DNA of 64,000 nt from Carettochelys insculpta (taxonomy: Eukaryota; Chordata; Testudines; Carettochelyidae). Position numbers and translations under genes: made by a program. Numbering within the stretch: position 1 is the stretch's first letter; the number at the start of each line of letters is the position of its first letter. Under the pieces are notes generated by a model that was not told the origin of the DNA, made no database searches, and worked only from the letters and a program-made list of their open reading frames with translations. Of this stretch, positions 45,656 through 56,164 are shown piece after piece. The DNA lies in assembly GCF_033958435.1 (NCBI RefSeq), contig NC_134137.1:118890001-118954000 (forward strand). Direction: 5' to 3'.

Positions 45656-47015
45656 GCGATTTGTCCCTTGTATCTAATTTCTCTGAAGGGCCTGACTCAT
45701 CTCAGAGGCTGCAAGGCCATAGACTACTTTTTGTTTGTTTTGCCCACCCAGAGACTAATATTTGTCTAAGTGATCTTGTCACGGGGTCAAGATCCACTTG
45801 GCTGAAGTCACCCTAGCTTGATGCAGGGCCACATCATAAGGTGTTCTGCTGAAAAATGAATGAATCTATATATATTCATATATATATATATAAATATTTT
45901 GACTGTTGTTAACTGGTGCCACTCTAATTAGAGTAATTATAACTGTGAATTACAGTAGCTGAAATCCAGGATATAGAGCTTGTGGTAGTATAGTAATTTG
46001 AGAAGTTCAGAGCGAGCAAAGCAATCTTTACTAATATTTACCTTTTGCCATGATGTGATGGATCATTGGACAGAATCTTACTAAAGAATTTGGCTCAGTG
46101 GTGGGGGGGCAGGGGTTGATACACCCTGCCATGCAAGGATGAAGAGCAGTAGGAATGTTTAAATGAACAAATGTATAAAAAATTGTTGATCTTCCAAAGG
46201 GTATTGAGAAGTTTCCAGGTAATGTCTGTAACAACCTTGCAGAAATTGTAAAAATACCTTGCACAAACTGTAAAAATGTTGTTCTGCATTAACATATAGT
46301 GATTTGTAAATAGACTTCATCCTTTTAATATCTGCAAGGTATTACACGATTTTTCAGAAATTTGTGTCATTATTATATGACATATAAGAGGACAAAGCTG
46401 CAAATTGAAATTTGTATTTTTTATAATTTTATGCTGTATATGCAAATGTTTTGTTAATGATAGTAATGGAAGAAGTCAATTTGAGAAACAAGATAGACAT
46501 GGTAACAATGTGTTGAGTGTGACCTGCTTGCTTTTTACATTGTTGAAAGTTGAAACAGTGTTTGGGTATTTGATGAGCTGACATATGGTCAGTATAATAG
46601 ACATCTTTCTGTTCAAATCACTTGGTTCAGCAGCTTGTGCTGCAAGCATGATTAAGTAATGAACATTTGATCATGTGAGAAGCAAAGTACCTTCATGTCT
46701 CTGAAAAGTTACATTTATAGTAAATTGTTACAATGCAATGTTCTATAAATGGAGATGATACATGAAATATTATCATCAATGAATGGGAGTAAGAGATAAA
46801 AATTTAGGGCATATAATATATTAAAGGATTGCAACCTTTTGGCTGTTAGTGTGATGGGAAGGGTTATCTCTAGTTGTGGATGCAGTAGCATTGTCTGGCT
46901 GCATCCTTCTGTTTAGGCTAACTTTTCTGTACATGCTTAAGAGGAAAACAACTAAATTGATATGCTGTGCAGGTGTAAAATGATTCATTTAATCGATTCA
47001 TTCATAAATTGTCAA
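45656..47015. other. No gene recognised
   Basis: A (TA)n run lies at 45870-45892. Nothing else is supported. Confidence 0.4.
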
Positions 47016-47019
47016 AGGC

Positions 47020-47172
47020 TGAAGATGGATGGCAGGAAAGAGATTGTTACCTGTTCAGTTCACTCCCTCTGGGGCACCTGACATTGGCCACTGTCAGCAG
47101 ACAGGATACAGGGCTGGATGGACCTTTGGTTTCACCCAGTATGGCCATTCTAATGTTCTTATGTTCTTATAA
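47020..47172 (+). mobile_element. CR1/L2-type LINE tail
   Basis: CACTCCCTCTGGGGCACCTG, GACAGGATACAGGGCTGGAT, CCCAGTATGGCCATTCTAAT and the end repeat ATGTTCTTATGTTCTTAT are a familiar turtle LINE 3' end. A worn relative is at 60127-60238. Confidence 0.7.
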
Positions 47173-47529
47173 GTGTTAGTGATACCTAGTATTATCAGAC
47201 ATCAAAGAGATGTGTTTTTTTCTTTCCAGTTATATGTCTTTATACGGTCAGCAAAGACACTGTAAGCACATCAGATCCAGGCCCTATTGTGAATGGGAGG
47301 CAGGAGGGCCATTTGACCCAGGCCTCAGAAGATGAAGTGGCCTCAAATTTTGACATTTTTCCTGCAAATAATTTTCATTTATTATACACCTTGCAGTTAT
47401 AACAGAGACAATAAAAGAATCTGTATATACCTGCAAAAATTGATTTAAATCATTGTGGCACCTCAAGTTTTGCCAATTTTTCAGTCACATGAGTTTTCAT
47501 CTGGAGACTGGAGTAGCTTTTAAGATTAG

Positions 47530-48061
47530 TGATTCTATCTTATGAAATGCTGTTTACAGTCTACACATTGTTTAGAGGCTTTTTCAGTGAAGGCACTTGA
47601 GATGGTCTGAAGGGCTGCAGGAGAAAGAGCAGCAACCATGTTGTCATCTGCATACTGGAGCTCCATGATCGAGGTCATGGAGGTCTTCCTTTCAATGTTA
47701 AGTCTTCTGACACAGAAAAGCTTTGTGTTCATTCTATAGACAATCTTCATGCCACCTGGAAGCTTGTCATCAATGAGGTGAAGGGTCATGGCAATGAAGA
47801 TGCAGGACAGTGATGGGGGCAATGACGCAGCCTAATTTGACTCCCATTTTGACCTCAAAGGGAGTCGCTTTGGGAAGCGTTGTTGCTAAATACTGTGGCA
47901 CTCATGTTGTCATGAAGCCTCAAGATGCTAATGATTTTTTGGGGCAGCTTATCTTTGAGAGGATGGACCACAGGGCACAATGACTGACTGATCCGAATGC
48001 TTTGGGCAGGTCGATGAAACTCATGTACAAGGCTTGGTTTTGACCAAAACATGGAGTTATT
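47530..48061 (-). pseudogene. Non-LTR reverse transcriptase fragment, a different clade
   Basis: The minus-strand reading gives LYMSFIDLPKAFG, then LPQKIISILRLHDNMSATVF, MGVKLGCVIAP (family VKQGC), LPGGMKIVYRMNTKLFCVRR and the catalytic ELQYADDNMV, followed by ALQTISSAFTEKAS. There is a stop after the SDSL phrase and one frameshift near 47820. This is neither CR1 nor the RTE-like element above. The YADD box is intact, but the flanks and ends are missing. Confidence 0.7.
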
Positions 48062-48252
48062 CATATCTCATAGAGCTGGAAAGGACCTTGAGTTGTCATT
48101 GAGTCCAGTATCCTGCACTCACAGCAGGACCTATCACAAGCTCTGACAGATTTTTTTTTAAATATAACCTGCCCCAGACCCTTGAAAGACTGCCTCAAGG
48201 ATTGAGCTCACAACCATGGGTTTTAGGGCCCATGCTCTAACCACTGACTTAG
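48062..48252 (-). mobile_element. tRNA-derived SINE with CR1-like tail
   Basis: It has the same structure as at 21868: plus text TCATAGAGCTGGAAAGGACC (tail) to AGGATTGAGCTCACAACCAT (B-box inverse) and GCCCATGCTCTAACCACTGA (A-box inverse). It lies directly against the RT fragment. Confidence 0.75.
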
Positions 48253-49456
48253 ACCCAAAGTGACCCCCTGAGTCAGCACAGGACCCTGCCCATGCAATTT
48301 GGATGTGTATTACAGCAAGTTTCTGTCTAGAACTTTCTTCCAGCCCAATTTCCGCTTGCAAGCGAAGTTGCAGCCAGGCCTCTAGTTGTTAATAAATAAA
48401 TGTCTCAAATGTTCATTTTCTTATATTCTTTTGGTTTTAGTATGAGAAGTGGATGAGAAGTTAGATATATATGGGGCTGAGGTTGGCTTCTCTAAAGTCC
48501 AAGTGGCCCAGACGTCTGTCTTTCTGGAGCGGGAAAGAGGGGGGACTGATCAGATCACATTGTCTGTGTCTCTGATTTAATTTTACTACATCACAAGCCA
48601 TTCACCACAATCTTAGATTGCAGTAGATCACACATATTTTTATGCAATTTTCTTAATTTTCCAACTGGTCTCATCTCCTAAGTTTACTGCTGTGGGCTGT
48701 TGGCTTAGACAAAGAACCTTCTCACTCTGACAGTGGTGTAAAGGAAGAACTTTCATCACAGACATTATTATTCTCTAAAAATATTCTATTATGCTCTAAA
48801 AGTATTATTTTTATTATAACATTAACCACCTTGAGACTGGGGACATACTTTCCCTGTTGCCATCACATATCCTCTGTCATTGATATGCTGACCGGAGAAA
48901 AGCCAACTAAAGCTAAGAGAAGCATAAGACCAGTGTTTATAACCAGCCTGATAATAGCACGGAACATTTAGAAACAAAGGCCTTTATTCTTCTATTGAAC
49001 TGATTAGAGTGGGCAACAGTGGCATGGATACCAAAATTTACAGAACTGTGGGCTTAACATGCACTCTTTGTTCACTTCACTATCCCATTTTGTCTACTTC
49101 AGCTAAGAGGAAGGGAAAAGGTTCCAGTCGTGCTATTTTTGTTCATCACTTTGGAGACATTTTCTCTAAAAACAGCTCTACTAGTCATAAGAAATCCTGA
49201 CTACTATCGACCATCTGAAAAATAATGCACACATTCTGGTTCTAAATCAGAAGGTATGATACATATCTGCCAGGACAGAAATATAGTACAGGCAGACAGA
49301 GATAAGAAACATGAAAAAGAAACAGAAAAGTTGGGCTTGGGGAAGTGCAAGTGAGTTAATGGTAGGCAGAAATAATTTGAAGTGCAAAGATCCAGTCTCT
49401 GTGCCTGGGAATTAGTAATACCGAGAGAGAGAGCTAGGAGTGCTAATGTGGTACAT
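48253..49456. other. No gene recognised
   Basis: No feature is supported in this mostly AT-rich spacer. Confidence 0.35.
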
Positions 49457-49459
49457 AAT

Positions 49460-50167
49460 GGCTACATCTACACGTGAAGCCAACATCAAAATAGCTTATT
49501 TCGATGTAGCAACGGCTATTTCGATGAATAACGTCTACACGTCCTCCAGGGCTGGCAACGTCGATGTTCAACTTCGACGTAGCGCGGCACCACATCGAAA
49601 TAGGCGCTGCGAGGGTACGTCTACACGCCAAAGTAGCACACATCGAAATAAGGGTGCCAGGCACAGCTGCAGACAGGGTCACAGGGTGGACTCAACAGCA
49701 AGCCGCTCCCTTAAAGGGCCCCTCCCAGACACAGTTGCACTAAACAACACAAGATACACAGAGCCAACAACTGGTTGCAGACCCTGTGCATGCAGCATGG
49801 ATCCCCAGCTGCCGCAGCAGCAGCCAGAAGCCCTGGGCTAAGGGCTGCTGCCCACGGTGACCATACAGCCCCGCACGGGCTGGAGAGAGAGCATCTCTCA
49901 ACCCCCCAGCTGATGGCCGCCATGGAGGACCCGGCAATTTCGACGTTGCGGGACGTGGATCGTCTACACAGTCCCTACTTCGATGTTGAACGTCGAAGTA
50001 GGGCGCTATTCCGATCCCCTCATGAGATTAGCAACTTCGACGTCTCGCCGCCTAACGTCGAAGTTAACTTCGAAATAGCGCCCGACGCGTGTAGCCGCGA
50101 CGGGCGCTATTTCGAAGTTAGTGCCGCTACTTTGAAGTAGCGTGCACGTGTAGACACGTGTGTGTCT
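49460..50167 (+). mobile_element. 680-bp Harbinger-type MITE, copy 3
   Basis: It starts GGCTACATCTACACGTGAAG and ends near TAGACACGTGTGTGTCT. AAT flanks both sides (49457-49459 and 50168-50170). A longer direct repeat CTAATGTGRTACATA also lies on both sides, 14 of 15 bases identical. Internal order is the same as at 18602. Confidence 0.85.
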
Positions 50168-50170
50168 AAT

Positions 50171-50704
50171 GTGATACATATTCAACATACATTTGCACTG
50201 TGGTATTGCTGCAAAAAAGTTGCCCATGGCATTTTGGGTTGTCTACTCAAAGGTATCACATCACAAAGCAAGGAGATATAGTCCTTTTTTGCACAGGCCT
50301 GGTGTATCTGCCCCTGGAAGACTGAGGGCAATTTTGGGCGTTGATTGCCAGAACAATATTGACAATCTGAAGGAAATTTAGCAAGAAAATTGGGATTGAT
50401 TTAAGAGATCTAAAGAACTGAATATGTTAGCTGCTGATTGGCTGAGTAATAACCATGTTTTTGGTTGTAGTGAAGTAGAAGGAAAGAGATAGAACATAAT
50501 AACAATCTTGACAAATAACAAATAGTAGGAGGTTTCAAACATCAAGGACGAAGATTACGTATTCAGTGTGATTCAAGGATTTTTTTATATATATAATTTT
50601 ATAACGAGCACTAATGAAATAAAACTGTAATGGGAACTCTTAAGATGAATGTTGGAAAAAGTTCTTGGTTACTAGGCCATGGAAAACTTCCCAGGGAAGC
50701 AAAA
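50171..50704. other. No gene recognised
   Basis: No feature is supported. Confidence 0.3.
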
Positions 50705-50925
50705 ATGCAGTCTTTTGGCACTTTTAAAACTAGCTAGACAAATCACTAGAAAAGGTATAGAGAGCAACCCTGTATTTGTAGGGAAATTAAGTGGCTGATC
50801 TTTGGGGGCGCGAAGGTTCCATCCCTAACTACTATGAATCTGAAGAAGTGGGTCTTACTCATGAAAGCTCATTACACAATAAATTTGTTAGAATTGCAGG
50901 ACTTCTTGTGTTTTACGATTCTGTT
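50705..50925. mobile_element. PLE tail pair, inverted, worn
   Basis: The left piece AAATGCAGTCTTTTGGCACT runs inverse to the right piece GAATCTGAAGAAGTGGGTCT, CATGAAAGCTCATTACACAA, GCAGGACTTCTTGTGTTT. About 80 bp of other sequence sits between. Confidence 0.65.
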
Positions 50926-53146
50926 ATTCATAGCTATTCAGCAAAGTACTCCTTAGCTTCCTATTGTCTGTATACATAATGTTCCTGGAAGATTTTGACT
51001 GCTATAATCAACTAAAGGTATGTTAGGTGTTCAGATTAAATGTGAGATTCATGTAATATTTTTCTTTTGCCAGAGCCAATTAATTCAAGTTAAAAAAAGA
51101 ATCCTTTAAAAATTGTAAACCAAAGAACAATTTGGAATCTAATTGTATAAATGAATTATTCTGCAAATTCTTATCTGAAATGTAAAATATTTCTGGCTTT
51201 CACTACCAATATATCTTTAATTATTTTAAATAAAAATTATTCAGAGTTCAAGACAAGGTGATTTGCTAACTAGACAGGCAAGTTGATATTAGAAGATAGG
51301 GAAAATTCATAAATGCTGTAAAATGACCTTTCCAGCATCCTTAACTAGTGAGCACTTCCATGGCAGAGCATATTGGCTTTATTCTTGGCTATACTACTTA
51401 CTAGTGCCTGGAACAGAACAATCTAACGGCAGCATCTTTGGCACACAAGAACAAAATAAAATAAAATGTAATAGTTAATGCCTTTAGGTTAATCTTTCTT
51501 CTACTCCCATCGGTCTAGAATTTCTGTCTTCACAGCAAGATGTTCGGAAAGCATTTGAATCATGAAAGTCACAGGACAAAGATACAAGAGATGTGTGTTC
51601 AACTTGCTGGATAAACTCAAATTATTTAATCTCTCTGTGTCTCAGTTCTCCCATGTTTAAGTAGTTAATAACAATATGACTTTGACCCCACATTAAAATA
51701 CTTTTCCACCTTGTTTTCTGTGGGCTAGAGAAAGTAAGAAGCTATCATCAACAGCCATAAAAACAGGCCACTACTCGAAAAAAGTAACTGATCAAGAGTT
51801 ATCAATAGTAACTTGCTATTCAGGGGGAAGTTCTGGTGTTGCCTTCCTTGCACTAATTGAGGCTGTGCAAATGTATAACAATAGCATACGCCTACTTCTC
51901 TTCCAGAATGTGAAATGGAACTTAGCGGCTTCCAGGAAAAATTGTGGCTTCTCCTTGTTTGCAGGCAAAAAACAAGCAAACAAAAACCAGCCACAACGTT
52001 GCTAAAAATATTGCCTATGAATACCCAAGTCTCTACTTTTGTGATAAGGGCAATTGGAAGAAGGAGAGGAGTCAGTTTTGCGGTTCGTTCTTATCCTTGG
52101 GAAGGCATAAATTAAGTCATTAATATAATTATTGCCCTTTTTGAAAAAATTCTTTCAAAGATCTACTTGGGTCTCCTTGTTCTCTATGGTGGCTTGATCT
52201 GTCCCAGTTTACATGTAGCTTGGCAATATAAGTATTGGGGTTTGTATACTTTTAACTTTTAGCTATAGCATCCATAATATGGGTGCATTATGAGATGCTA
52301 ACATGAAATAAGTTGGTAATATTGCTGCCACAATGCAACCGCAGTGATCCAACCAGCATTCATTATTTCCTCAGCCCCAAACTTGTTCCCCTCACTTTCT
52401 ACTTAAACTTAGGTATTACACTTAGATGCCACCTCAACTGCTCAACTTCTTAAGATTTCACCACATCCAAATGGACTGTAAAAGAAGGATGTGGGGAAAA
52501 GGGTGATGCAGTGATGTGTGAAGGAATAAGGGATACCATTTCTGAGGGATCAGAAGTCTGAAGCTGACACTTGGGAAAGGACCTGCACTTTAAAAGTATG
52601 AAATGGAGAATCAATGCCTGCCAGAAAGCTCACGGGCTGGTGGCTGTGTGTTTGATAGATTACAACTAGAGCAACAGCAAAGAGGAAGTGCTCCAAGAAG
52701 CAAATGGATAGAAAGGAGACCATGTGAAGTCCTGTTATCACTCAGGTAAGAGCCAGGAAATTTTGGGCCGATGAACTTATAGGGGTGAGGGACAGATGTG
52801 GGGAAGGACAATCCTGTACAAACTCTGAGAGAATGGTGCATGAAGATTTGATCCTGTTTTGTTCAGAAGGCTGAGGTAAAAAATTCAACAGCTAAACCTA
52901 TTGAAAATAGCTTACCTGGATTCTCTGAGAGGGCTCCAGACAGCATTTCTGCAAGGAGGAAGGAGTCCCAGCAGCTGGACTTATAACATAGGCCTCAATC
53001 CTTTACATGTGGCACTTAAAGTAAAGAGACTTTGCCCTGAACCCATTCCATAAAAAAGGACCGTAGAAGAGCTGCTCCTGCTGATGCATACAGGAAGCCT
53101 AGCTGGCTGAGCATGAGTGGATGAACAATTCCAAGTAGGGATAGAC
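50926..53146. other. No gene; one MIR-like piece
   Basis: A MIR-like SINE remnant lies at 51595-51690 (minus form: TTATTTAATCTCTCTGTGTC, TCAGTTCTCCCATGTTTAAG). The rest is unassigned. An isolated 76-residue frame at 52611-52841 has no domain. Confidence 0.4.
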
Positions 53147-53623
53147 CTACCCTGGAGTTTCACACATCTGACCTTGCCCAAGAGGGGCAGCCAGATGATC
53201 TGGAGGCTTTCCTGACCACCTCTGAGCATTTTTCTGCCACAGCAAACAATAAGAAGAATTCTTTGGTGGCACAACTGGCTCCAGACCATGCCACTTAGTG
53301 ACCCTGTTAAAACAATTATCCCTTGGCAATTCACAGAGTCCCCACAGAGAGATCAAGCATTTCAGAAAATTAAGCAGAGTCTGTGCAACAAACCAACAGC
53401 CCTGATTTCTCTTTAGAATTCCTTTGATAAAGAGATGCCCTAAACTGCTCCTTGAGTACAGTACTTTCCCCACACCTTCCTTTGACAAGAGCTCCCTGAC
53501 CTTTATATCAGAATTACAATCCCAGACTGGAAAACCTGGTTCTCTATCCTCGAGAAGTGCCTGGCCATAAGGGCACCTGGAAAATATGTATTTAGAACCT
53601 TCTTGGTCTTCATCACTGACCAT
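53147..53623 (-). other. Open frame of 158 residues, not recognised
   Basis: It is cysteine- and tryptophan-containing with a leucine-rich middle (LISLWGLCELPRDN) and a C-terminal GQGQMCETPG. No known domain or signal peptide is apparent, and there are no neighbouring exons. Codon use and context look like repeat-derived or chance sequence. Confidence 0.15.
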
Positions 53624-53889
53624 GCCACACTAAGGTGACTGCAACCAGGAAAGACTCCAAAGCACGCATGGCAGGCTGATGAGGTGCAATTGAAATGTGA
53701 CCATGTATGTCATTGTTGAGGCCACTGTTAGAGAATTGCCTCAAAACTTGTAGAAAGTATATCATGTAAGGTGTCAAGGAAAAGTTATGATTTACTAAAT
53801 ATGGCTATCTAGTTTGTATGCATGTATCATTTTTTGTGTCTGCGGTTGGGAATATTGGCTCTGTATCCTAAATGTGTTTGTATCCTAAA

Positions 53890-54163
53890 TGTGTTGTCCT
53901 TCTTCTGGAGACCCTTTCTTCCCAAAAACTTTTGGGAAGAAGGGGCCTCCAGAAGAAGCACGTCCTTCTGGAAGCCCTCCTCCCCCCAGGGGCCGCGCTT
54001 CTACATGGCATTTTGCAGTCCAGAAGAACGGTCTTCCGGACTCCAAATCACTTGATGTTATGCTAATGAGGTGCGGGGAATTTGCATCCATGCCTCATTA
54101 GCATATTTCGCTCCGTGTATTAGCATGCTGCTTGCAAAGGAAGTGGCCTGTGTAGAAACAGCC
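53890..54163 (-). mobile_element. Harbinger-type MITE, one end preserved
   Basis: On the minus strand it starts GGCTGTTTCTACACAGGCCA at 54163 and runs through GCTAATACACGG, ATGCTAATGAGGCATG and TTCTTCCAAAAG words. The left end has been lost near 53890, beside a tandem duplication of TGTATCCTAAATGTGT (53862-53895). Confidence 0.65.
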
Positions 54164-54166
54164 AGA

Positions 54167-54920
54167 AAGTCTAGTGTCTTGGGATGTGTGTGTGTGAAAT
54201 GTGTGCTGGAATGCCAATGGAGACTACATTTTTGTTTTCCTGTTCACCAGTGTGAGATGGTACTTTACTTTTGTTACTGGCTTGGTATATCCCATTATAG
54301 AATAATCACTGGTCTGGAGTGATTCTTCCCTATTTCTCAGTAATTTGTCCTGAATTTGGCATCCTCAGCCATGACCCGCTAAGGCACAGTGACAGACATA
54401 TAGGTTCTTAGCCTAACATCTTTTCAATTTTGAATAGAGCATCAACCCATGAAGGACCATTGGAATCCAGACCTTCATCTTCTGCTGCATAGACTCTGTG
54501 ATGGATTTGGTTACAGGGATCCTCTTGAGACTATCACTGGATGTGCTGAAAATATCACTGAGCTGCCTGCTTGCTCTCTAGGGCACTCCACTGCTCCGTT
54601 TTGCTGATCCAGAACCTCTGGTTTCTGCCAGCAAAGGCACAGTGTGAAGGTCACAGCCCGCAGCACAGCTACACAGACAGTGAGAGCAACCCAGCTCTGG
54701 GACGGCTCAAACAAAGGGACTTGACTTGGCAGCCAGTTGTGCAGCCAATGGGACCAGAACCCCAGATATGCTCTCTATGCACAAAGTTTAGGCAGAGTGA
54801 TCTCATAAGTGATCCCTTAAGTATGAAAAGAGGATTTAAGTGATTACAAGTGAAAACTGACAGATCAAAGGAAATTATTAAGAAAAATACAACAAAACAT
54901 GCCAGCTATGCCTAATACAC
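54167..54920. other. No gene recognised
   Basis: No feature is supported. A 90-residue frame at 54571-54843 has no recognisable domain. Confidence 0.3.
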
Positions 54921-54923
54921 TTA

Positions 54924-54963
54924 GGCTATGTCTACACTAGCCCCCTTCTTCAAAGGGGGCATA
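54924..54963 (+). mobile_element. Harbinger-type MITE end, 40-bp stub
   Basis: It starts GGCTATGTCTACACTAGC and continues with CCCCTTCTTCAAAGGGGGC, a MITE terminus cut off at about 54963. TTA precedes it. Confidence 0.6.
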
Positions 54964-55324
54964 GAAAGGATATGAACCTCACAACCTTAGCTTCTTGTCC
55001 TGCCTTCTCACTCCCACCTAGGTAATTGCACCTCTCAAGTACATACTGGACAGAAGAATATAAGTTTTGTGAACAGAAATGAATGGAACATCCCTTCTTG
55101 GCTTGTTTTGCAGTTCTTAGCTACATTTTCAGGGAAAATCTGCAGAACTGGTATGCAGCTCCACTGTCAATTGGGCTTGTATTTAAATTACTTATTGTTG
55201 GGTAAAACCTATACTGTACTAATATTTCAAATGAAATTGTCATTAATTTTACTGTCAGTCCTGTGTGAAAAAGAAGTGACTGTTAATATAATTGTATCAA
55301 TTTGTGCTTTACCTTGGCTCCCAC
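54964..55324. other. No gene recognised
   Basis: No feature is supported. Confidence 0.3.
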
Positions 55325-55327
55325 TAT

Positions 55328-55747
55328 GGCTGTGTCTACACGTGCCCCAAACTTCGAAATGGCCACACAAATAGCCATTTCGAAGTTTACTAATGAAGCG
55401 CTGAAATGCATATTCAGCGCTTCATTAGCATGCAGGCGGCAGCGACGCTTCGAAATTGATGTGCCTTGCCACCGCACGGCGCGTCCAGACGGGGCTCCTT
55501 TTTGAAAGGACGCCGCCTACTTCGACGCCTATTTGGGAATAAGGGGACTTCGAAGTAGGCGGCATCCTTTCGAAAAGGAGCCCCGTGTGGACGCACCGCG
55601 CGGTGGCAAGGCATGTCAATTTTGAAGCGCCACTGCCGCCTGCATGCTAATGAAGCGCTGAATATGCATTTCAGCGCTTCATTAGTAAACTTCGAAATGG
55701 CCATTTGCATGGCCATTTCAAAGTTTGGGGCACATGTAGACGTAGCC
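55328..55747. mobile_element. 420-bp palindromic Harbinger-type MITE
   Basis: It starts GGCTGTGTCTACACGTGCC and ends GGCACATGTAGACGTAGCC, with TAT on both sides (55325-55327 and 55748-55750). The whole element is one long inverted repeat with arms of about 200 bp, centre near 55537. Each arm contains TTCGAAATGGCC, GCGCTGAA-TGCAT and TCCTTT-GAAAAGGAGCC blocks. The right arm equals 2193-2422. Confidence 0.95.
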
Positions 55748-55836
55748 TATATTTGTAAATTTAAGTATCCAATGTATTTTTGTCACTGTTTCCACCTGGG
55801 GACATAGACTTGAGCCCCAGTTGGCACAGTGTGCAG

Positions 55837-56162
55837 CAGTGTTTCTTAAACTTTTTGAGATCACAGAACACCCAACAATAATATTTTTTCTGTGGAACAT
55901 CAGTGAAAATTTTCTTCCCAAAAAGTTCTTGTCAGACCAAAACCAAACCAAAACAAAAACAAACAGTAACATACACAGCAAAACCAAAATGTAATAACTT
56001 ACTCGGTATCATAGCAATGAAGAAGTAGCTTATCTGGTTTTAATAACAGAAAATTTATCCCATCAATGTACGATATCAAAGAAGTGTCAGATGCTTTCAG
56101 CACAGCTGCGAGATGTTGAAAGAATGCTAGTGTTCCGCGGAACATGGCCTTAAGAAACACTG
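55837..56162. mobile_element. hAT-type non-autonomous transposon
   Basis: It starts CAGTGTTTCTTAAACTTTTT and ends GGCCTTAAGAAACACTG, hAT-type inverted ends. The 8-bp flanks (GTGTGCAG and TGGTACAC) do not match, so the target duplication is worn or the ends are slightly misplaced. Confidence 0.75.
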
Positions 56163-56164
56163 TG

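Noticed and set aside
49442..50180. Retroposition of the third 680-bp MITE because of the 15-bp flanking repeat
   Set aside because: The element has inverted ends and a matching 3-bp duplication like its relatives. No tail or poly(A) is present.
53147..53623. Host gene exon on the minus strand
   Set aside because: The frame of 158 residues has no recognisable domain, no convincing splice sites at its edges and no neighbouring exons.
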